Shown in pieces: positions 4,995-9,778 of a stretch of 9,778 nt of DNA. Below the pieces are notes generated by a model that saw only the letters and a program-made list of their open reading frames with translations, was not told the DNA's origin and ran no database searches. The translations under genes were made by a program, and so were the position numbers. The first letter of the stretch is position 1. Each line of letters starts with the position of its first letter. Source of the stretch: Syntrophomonadaceae bacterium (GTDB lineage Bacteria > Bacillota > Dethiobacteria > DTU022); contig PWFM01000166.1 in assembly GCA_003553895.1 (NCBI GenBank), positions 1-9,778 on the forward strand, read 5' to 3'.

Positions 4995-6476
4995 TTAAGC
5001 CACGGTTCCCGTGGCAAATCCTTCAATACTATCGACAACCCTTTGCAATTCCATTTTAGTATGGCTATCAAGTGGTTCCGGAGTGTATAGCTCAAGAAGG
5101 TGGTTCACCCTTTCGGTTAAGCGCTGATCATAGGTTATTTTGCCGTTTCTTTCCCAGGAGTAATATTTCTCACGGTTTAACAGCTTTGGTACCCAGAACT
5201 GGGACCGGAAATTTTGATAGGTGTGGGTTTCCCCAAGGAAATGGCCGCCGGGTCCCACATTGTCGATCACATCAACGGCAAGGGTTTCATCATCCACCCG
5301 AATTCCCTGCAGGATTTTACGAACGTAACTGATAATTTCATCGCCGAGAACCAGGCCCTCAAGTGAAGCGCACATCCCCGACTCCAGGTAACCTACATCA
5401 TGGATCAGGTTGGCCCCGCTTAAAGCGGCGCTGTATATGGTCATAGCGTATTCTATTGCAGTCTGCATATCAATAGTTTTTGCATCACTGCAGCCGGCTG
5501 TGCTGAACATGGGCAGCCCAAGATAACGGATAAATTCTGCCAATCCGGCATGCATGAGGCAAAAGTCGGGAGAAGAGCCGTAGCAGTGGATCATGGTGCT
5601 CATATCCATATTGCTGGCTACGCCGCCGGCGATAAAAGGAGCTCCTTCGTTTTTCAACTGGTGAATAACCAGGCCGGCCAGGCTGTCGGCTGCAGCCATG
5701 ACGATGACACCGGCTAACGAGGCGGGCGCGGTAGCATTACCTTGAACACCGGGGGTATAAATAATCGGCAGCTCTTTTTCCGCCATAAAAAGTAGCTTGT
5801 CAACCGCTTCGCGGGGATGCTTCAGGGGGGTGGCCGGTTCGGTATACAAAACTAATGACGGGTTATTTTTTAATTCTATAGCGCCACCGGCTACAATTTC
5901 ACTCATTTCAACAATTGCGGCCAGGTTTTTCGCGTTAAAAGTCCAGGTAGCGATCGGCTTGGTAGTGTTTTCCAGCATGGCCTGAACTTCATGAACATCG
6001 GCCAGAGAAGGGGTTACGTCTGATATAGTAGCCAGGGACATACAGAAATCCATGCCCGGCAGCAATTCTACCAGGCTGGCTACGTGTTGAACATCTTGTT
6101 TGGTTACATTGCGTCGCTCCCCTGTTACCTGATCAATAAAATATGGTGTTGTTGGTCCGGGGCCGAAATAGGAGTTGCAACCCTCAAGCAAGAGCCTTCG
6201 CCGGCCGCTGCGATCAGAAAGCGTAATCCTGGAAGGAGCTGAATTAATAGCCTTGTTTAGCAGGCGAGAAGGGATCCAGACTCTTTCTTCCTCAATTCGA
6301 CAGCCAGCCTGCCTTAAGAGGTCCCGGGCTTCCTGGTGGTAAACCTTGGTTCCGGTACGTTCCAACACTTCTTGCACAGCTGAGTAGATTCTTCTGCACT
6401 GGCTTTCAGAAAGAACCGAAAACTGGATCGACCCGTTATCAATCTTGTTGGTGGCACTGCACTGATCCCAATTCAC
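4995..6476 (-). CDS. Non-pyrrolysine MttB-family (trimethylamine-methyltransferase-like) quaternary amine methyltransferase
   Basis: This 493-residue protein is full length for the MttB family (COG5598; about 490 residues). Recognisable stretches include YFGPGPTTPYFIDQVTGERR (103-122), AGGVASNMDMSTM (283-295), STAGCSDAKTIDMQTAIEYA (325-344) and LIHDVGYLESGMCASLEGLV (357-376). True MttB carries pyrrolysine from an in-frame amber codon near residue 334; here the frame is open throughout, so this is a non-Pyl homologue. Characterised members of that group move a methyl group from glycine betaine, proline betaine, carnitine or gamma-butyrobetaine to a cognate corrinoid protein. The neighbouring proline racemase points to a proline-derived betaine, but this is inference. 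The GTG start at 6476 has AAGGAGG at 6484-6490, 7 nt upstream. It follows the dehydrogenase gene by 39 nt. No corrinoid protein, RamA-like activator or transporter is in the window. Confidence 0.93.
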   Translation of the reverse strand: MNWDQCSATNKIDNGSIQFSVLSESQCRRIYSAVQEVLERTGTKVYHQEARDLLRQAGCRIEEERVWIPSRLLNKAINSAPSRITLSDRSGRRRLLLEGCNSYFGPGPTTPYFIDQVTGERRNVTKQDVQHVASLVELLPGMDFCMSLATISDVTPSLADVHEVQAMLENTTKPIATWTFNAKNLAAIVEMSEIVAGGAIELKNNPSLVLYTEPATPLKHPREAVDKLLFMAEKELPIIYTPGVQGNATAPASLAGVIVMAAADSLAGLVIHQLKNEGAPFIAGGVASNMDMSTMIHCYGSSPDFCLMHAGLAEFIRYLGLPMFSTAGCSDAKTIDMQTAIEYAMTIYSAALSGANLIHDVGYLESGMCASLEGLVLGDEIISYVRKILQGIRVDDETLAVDVIDNVGPGGHFLGETHTYQNFRSQFWVPKLLNREKYYSWERNGKITYDQRLTERVNHLLELYTPEPLDSHTKMELQRVVDSIEGFATGTVA

Positions 6477-6483
6477 TATAAGC

Positions 6484-6490
6484 CCTCCTT
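6484..6490 (-). promoter_or_regulatory. Ribosome binding site fixing the GTG start of the MttB-family gene
   Basis: AAGGAGG on the minus strand lies 7 nt before GTG at 6476, in the 39-nt gap after the dehydrogenase stop; this decides the non-ATG start. Confidence 0.75.
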
Positions 6491-6515
6491 GTATTCTTAT
6501 AATTGTTTTTATTCA

Positions 6516-7727
6516 TTATTTTCCATTCCGAAGATAGTCATTAAGGGTATCTTTGTTCATTCCGCCGATTCCAAGGTAATCGAGGGTGTAACCGCTCTGG
6601 TAATAATCGGTTTCCATCATAGCGTTGGCCAAATTAATCATGGAGTCGATTACTGCGGTTTGCACCCCAAAAGTTTGCCCCAGCTGGTGATAAATATGGC
6701 AGCCCACAGGAATGTCTTCTGTGATGTAGCGATTGTTAATGTCATGAGGCCCGGTTCCATACTGGAGGTAATCTTGCTGCTCGAAGGGTATGGTATAATC
6801 AGGACCCATGTATTCTGCCCCGAGGATGCTTTCCCGGTGGAAAAACTGTTCACGGTCAAAGTGTTGAATGCCCACGCCGATAGCTCCGGCAATAGCTTTT
6901 TGTTCCAGGTAGAATGAGTACTGAACCCTGGCTATGGAGGGACAGTAGGCATGTGAGTAGATCGAAAAATCATACTTATCTGTGCCGTAAATGACCCCCC
7001 AGTTCTCCATGGCGCCCACTCCTAGGATTGTGCCCGGACAATGCAGGACCGGGTTGACGTTACTAAAACCGATATCAAGAACCGTATCTCCGGGATCTAT
7101 GCCCCCGCAACTCGTAATCGAATCCATGGAGCCAAGATATTTAGCGCTCTCCAGGAACTTGTCTTGATCTGACATGGGCATGGCGGCTCCGCGCAGGGTG
7201 ATGGCCCGGTAATAAGCCCTGATCCGGGGCAAAATCACCCCGCCCTTGATGTCGACCCGGCAGCCGTAAGGGGCGCTGGACCAGCCTCCGACTATAACGC
7301 GCTTCTTGCAGCCAGCTTCGCGCATCATTCTGCGCAGGAGCAAAGACCCATAATTGTCAGGGAAAATGTGAATGACCATGTCGTCTTCAAGGTGGGGAAT
7401 CAATTCTTCAAAAAAGGCCCGGTGCCCGAAGGCCGGTGTTGCTACAACAATTAGGCCCGCACCCCGAATGGCTTCTGCTGGATTTTCAGTTACCATTTCC
7501 ATCCGGGCGATCCCGCTACGTTCGAAGCTATGCAGGTTAAGCTGGTCTCCGTAAAACTTAATCCCCCTATCTTTTACTCCAAACAAGGTTTTTTTGGAAA
7601 AAGGATCCAGGTCGCATAAGCGGACCTTTGATCCCGCCAGGGCGCAATCTGCTGCCTGGGCTTTTCCCACCGCTCCTGCCCCCAGCACTGCCACCGCTTT
7701 GTCCTTTAGGTAGCTCATATCGGTCAC
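6516..7727 (-). CDS. NAD(P)-dependent octopine/nopaline dehydrogenase-family oxidoreductase
   Basis: The 403-residue protein starts with a Rossmann fold (VLGAGAVGKAQAADCALAG, 14-32; acidic D39/D41 at the end of strand two, which suggests NAD). It continues with VVATPAFGHRAF (94-105) and has the octopine-dehydrogenase catalytic region SNVNPVLHCPGTILGVG (222-238) with N225, P226 and H229, plus NRYITEDIPVG (332-342). The family makes or cleaves opines, secondary amines joining an amino acid to a keto acid, or related N-substituted amino acids. Here, first in a cluster with a methyltransferase and a racemase, it is more likely to oxidise a methylated or N-substituted amino acid than to make an opine; this is inference. 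The start is taken as GTG at 7727, with a modest AGGGGG about 9 nt upstream; ATG at 7718 is the alternative. The leader of about 40 nt comes from a sigma-54 promoter. Confidence 0.87.
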   Translation of the reverse strand: MTDMSYLKDKAVAVLGAGAVGKAQAADCALAGSKVRLCDLDPFSKKTLFGVKDRGIKFYGDQLNLHSFERSGIARMEMVTENPAEAIRGAGLIVVATPAFGHRAFFEELIPHLEDDMVIHIFPDNYGSLLLRRMMREAGCKKRVIVGGWSSAPYGCRVDIKGGVILPRIRAYYRAITLRGAAMPMSDQDKFLESAKYLGSMDSITSCGGIDPGDTVLDIGFSNVNPVLHCPGTILGVGAMENWGVIYGTDKYDFSIYSHAYCPSIARVQYSFYLEQKAIAGAIGVGIQHFDREQFFHRESILGAEYMGPDYTIPFEQQDYLQYGTGPHDINNRYITEDIPVGCHIYHQLGQTFGVQTAVIDSMINLANAMMETDYYQSGYTLDYLGIGGMNKDTLNDYLRNGK

Positions 7728-7775
7728 TATAAAAACCCCCTACCGTAGTAAAATGTTTCACTTAATCTAGGCAGT

Positions 7776-7791
7776 TGCAAAAGCGGTGCCA
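7776..7791 (-). promoter_or_regulatory. Sigma-54 (-24/-12) promoter of the dehydrogenase-methyltransferase-racemase cluster
   Basis: The minus strand reads TGGCACCGCTTTTGCA, matching 15 of 16 positions including N positions of the sigma-54 consensus TGGCACGNNNNTTGCA, with the invariant GG and GC at correct spacing. Transcription should start near 7766, about 39 nt before the GTG. The divergent gene encodes a sigma-54 activator, which is the expected regulator. Confidence 0.88.
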
Positions 7792-7900
7792 TATTTCAGC
7801 AGCTTCAGGGCGGAAATATTTGATCTTTACCTCAAAAATGGTTTAAAAACAGGGGTGAAAAGCCGGATAGCAAGAGGTTCATGACAGAATTCAGATCAAA
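7791..7900. promoter_or_regulatory. Candidate enhancer region for the sigma-54 activator
   Basis: Two inverted repeats lie upstream of the sigma-54 promoter. ATATTTC (7791-7797) pairs with GAAATAT (7813-7819), centres 22 bp apart. TTTGATCT (7819-7826) pairs with AGATCAAA (7893-7900), about 45 and 120 bp upstream of the -12 element. Sigma-54 activators bind such upstream sites and loop to the promoter. Which, if any, is bound cannot be told from one sequence. Confidence 0.35.
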
Positions 7901-8009
7901 AGAGCAAGAAAAAATTGCCTGAAAAATTATTTTCGCCACAGGTATATAGGCAGGAACAGGGGGTAATAAAGAGAATACTACAGCAGGAGCAATAAAATAT
8001 TGCATTATT

Positions 8010-9488
8010 ATGTCAGAGATGATGAGAGGGCTGTTTATGGGTGTAGATAGCTATTATGACCCGGAAAAAAATTCTTATTTGGCAGAACATAAATCAGAGC
8101 TGCTGAACTTTGCATTACACATGATCGAGGATGGCATCCACATTATTGATGACAGGGGCATAACCGTCTTCTATTCGAAAGCTTCGGAAAGGATCGAAAA
8201 AGAGAAGGCAGAAGACATAGTTGGCAAACACATCATGGAGACTTACCAGCTGAATGATGAAAGCAGCATTCTTCTAAAAGCTTTAAAAACAAGGGAACCG
8301 ATTAGGAACCACCATAATAATTACCTGACCAAAAAGGGCTCAAAAGTTGATATTATCACCAATACCTTCCCAGTATTTGCCGGGAACCGCTTGATTGGCG
8401 CTGTTTCCATCAATACTGATATAACCAGTAATAAACAACTGGTGAACACAATTATCAATCTTCAAAAGCAGCTTTTTAAGAGCGCGTCCAAAAACGGGAC
8501 CCGGTTCAGTTTCCAGGACATTGTCGGAATCAGCCCTGCTATTGAGAAAGCAATCCAGTTTGCCCGGAAAATTGCCGTGAACATGTCACCCCTGCTCATT
8601 TATGGGGAAACCGGGACCGGCAAAGAACTTTTTGCCCAAAGTATCCATAATTGCAGCCTGCAGTTTCGCGGCCCCTTTGTAGCCGTTAACTGTGCTGCCA
8701 TACCGGCAACCCTGTTGGAAAGCGTGCTGTTCGGAACACAAAAGGGAGCTTTTACGGGTGCGGAAGATAAGGTGGGTTTGTTTGAGGAAGCCGATCAAGG
8801 AACCCTGTTCCTGGACGAAATTAGCGCTATGGACATATCCCTGCAAAGCAAGCTGCTGAGAGTCCTGGAATCAAAAACGATTCGCCGGTTGGGCGGAAAA
8901 AACGATATCAGTGTAAACCCGAGGATTATTAGCGCTATAAATATCGATCCCGCGGAGGCAATTAAAAAAAATTACCTGCGCCAGGATTTATACTATCGCC
9001 TGGCAGTTGTGACCCTGAACATTCCTCCCCTGCGGGAGCGCATGGCTGATATTCCGGTCCTGACCCGGTTTTTTATTGAGAACATTAATAAGGTCATGAA
9101 CAAGGACGTAAAAGACATCTCGCCGGAAGTAGCGGATCTGTTTTGCCGGCACCACTGGCCGGGGAATGTGCGCGAACTTCAGCATGCTGTAGAACATGCC
9201 CTGAACTATGCCGATGAAATCGACGAAAACATTCAGCTTAGCCATATACCGCCCCACCTGCTGCAAAAATATGCAACAGGTTCGGCCAGAAGCAGCCGCT
9301 ATGTGAACTCAGTTAAATCTACCGGCAATCTCAAGGAGCTTTTATGGCAGATAGAGACAAATATTATCCAGGAAACCATGCAGGAATGCGGCGGGAATAT
9401 AACCCGGGCAGCAAATACCCTGGGCATGTCCCGCCAGAACCTTCAGCAGCGTTTAAAACGCCTCGGCATCAAGGGTGGTGCCGATTGA
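8010..9488 (+). CDS. PAS-domain sigma-54-dependent transcriptional activator (RocR-like)
   Basis: The 492-residue protein has an N-terminal PAS sensor (about 31-140, with IEDGIHIIDDRGITVFYSKA), an AAA+ central domain (about 168-395) and a C-terminal Fis-type helix-turn-helix (about 460-487). The AAA+ domain has Walker A GETGTGKE (199-206), the sigma-54 contact loop GAFTGA (246-251), Walker B GTLFLDEI (264-271), the arginine-finger region YLRQDLYYRL (322-331) and WPGNVREL (383-390). All key residues are intact, so it should be an active ATPase that opens sigma-54 promoters. The PAS domain probably senses the substrate of the divergent cluster. First ATG is 8010, but its ribosome site (AGGAG, 7985-7989) is 20 nt away; ATG at 8037, 6 nt after AGAGGG, is a credible alternative giving 483 residues. 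No clear promoter for the gene itself is visible in 7792-8009. Confidence 0.95.
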   Translation: MSEMMRGLFMGVDSYYDPEKNSYLAEHKSELLNFALHMIEDGIHIIDDRGITVFYSKASERIEKEKAEDIVGKHIMETYQLNDESSILLKALKTREPIRNHHNNYLTKKGSKVDIITNTFPVFAGNRLIGAVSINTDITSNKQLVNTIINLQKQLFKSASKNGTRFSFQDIVGISPAIEKAIQFARKIAVNMSPLLIYGETGTGKELFAQSIHNCSLQFRGPFVAVNCAAIPATLLESVLFGTQKGAFTGAEDKVGLFEEADQGTLFLDEISAMDISLQSKLLRVLESKTIRRLGGKNDISVNPRIISAINIDPAEAIKKNYLRQDLYYRLAVVTLNIPPLRERMADIPVLTRFFIENINKVMNKDVKDISPEVADLFCRHHWPGNVRELQHAVEHALNYADEIDENIQLSHIPPHLLQKYATGSARSSRYVNSVKSTGNLKELLWQIETNIIQETMQECGGNITRAANTLGMSRQNLQQRLKRLGIKGGAD

Positions 9489-9508
9489 CAGGGTAATGAC
9501 CACAAGAA

Positions 9509-9778
9509 TCAGGCGATGGTGTCCCGCACGTTTTGATAGTTTTTATGTTCCCCGCCGTCGATGATTTCCTTTAAGGCCTCTGTCACCTGCCAGACTTCAT
9601 GAAAAGAGTTATAGAGGGCGATGGGAGCCAGGCGGATTATATCCGGTGACCGGAAATCGGGAATAATGCCCCGGTTTTTCAAAGCCTTAGTAATACTGGC
9701 TGCGCTGTTGTGCTCGACGGCCACATGCCCGCCCCGGCGTTTTGGATCTTTTGGAGTCCCGATGCGGTAGTTATAAGG
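9509..9778 (-). CDS. kynU: Kynureninase, C-terminal part (5' end outside window)
   Basis: The last 89 residues of a PLP-dependent kynureninase are encoded, the 5' part lying beyond the right edge. Diagnostic blocks are YRIGTPKDPKRRGGHVAVEH (2-21), RGIIPDFRSPDIIRLAPIAL (35-54) and YNSFHEVWQVTEALKEII (55-72). In this family the RLAP arginine contacts the substrate carboxylate. The enzyme cleaves kynurenine to anthranilate and alanine in tryptophan catabolism. The PLP lysine is not in the visible part. It converges on the sigma-54 activator gene with a 20-nt gap and no hairpin terminator between them. Whether other kyn genes accompany it cannot be seen. The end of the frame (TGA at 9511-9509) is clear, and nothing suggests decay. 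Confidence 0.92.
   Translation of the reverse strand, partial: PYNYRIGTPKDPKRRGGHVAVEHNSAASITKALKNRGIIPDFRSPDIIRLAPIALYNSFHEVWQVTEALKEIIDGGEHKNYQNVRDTIA

Noticed and set aside
4995..6476. Pyrrolysine-containing MttB
   Set aside because: The frame has no internal amber codon from start to stop, so the gene is a non-pyrrolysine homologue.
6489..6917. Plus-strand open frame of 142 codons antisense to the dehydrogenase 3' end
   Set aside because: It overlaps conserved family blocks of the dehydrogenase on the other strand, and no homology-like motif is visible.

Overview
The window looks like chromosome of an anaerobic, low-to-mid GC Gram-positive bacterium of the Clostridia, plausibly a Peptococcaceae/Desulfotomaculum-type organism. 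This is an inference from strong AGGAGG-type ribosome binding sites, frequent GTG/TTG starts, SigA-like promoters, a trimethylamine-methyltransferase (MttB) family gene without a pyrrolysine codon, and polyferredoxin-type redox proteins. No marker gene fixes the taxon.

Left part (1-3434, minus strand). A redox operon is read leftward: a 497-residue fusion of a membrane NapH/CcoG-like polyferredoxin with a ferredoxin-NAD(P)H reductase-type flavoprotein module, then a CsoR-family repressor 12 nt downstream. A 193-nt gap with its own promoter leads to a TspO/MBR-related membrane protein, followed by the start of another small membrane frame running off the window edge. The repressor keeps the two conserved cysteines of the family (C36, C65) but has Phe at the copper-ligand His position, as expected of a CstR-like persulfide sensor rather than a copper sensor. 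A near-consensus SigA promoter (TTGACG-17-TATAAT) sits directly against a palindrome with 10-bp perfect arms of the G-tract type bound by CsoR-family proteins. A second, weaker site lies 57 bp further downstream, so an autoregulated sulfur- or metal-responsive redox operon is the simplest reading.

Middle (3434-3850). A small zinc-ribbon protein on the plus strand is followed by a 74-nt REP/MITE-like inverted repeat, three degenerate copies of a TGACCCCATGGTG unit, and a strong rho-independent hairpin between the convergent genes.

Right part (3849-9488). A three-gene minus-strand cluster encodes, in transcription order, an octopine/nopaline dehydrogenase-family oxidoreductase, a non-pyrrolysine MttB-family methyltransferase and a proline racemase-family enzyme with both catalytic cysteines. 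A divergent PAS-AAA+-Fis sigma-54 activator lies beside it, and the shared intergenic region holds an almost perfect sigma-54 -24/-12 promoter (TGGCACCGCTTTTGCA) pointing into the cluster. The genes therefore probably form one sigma-54-controlled catabolic unit for an N-methylated amino acid (a proline-betaine-like or opine-like compound). The combination is the most interesting thing in the window. The corrinoid protein and reactivase that an MttB-type enzyme needs are not in the window.

Right edge. The C-terminal 89 residues of kynureninase (minus strand) converge on the activator gene.
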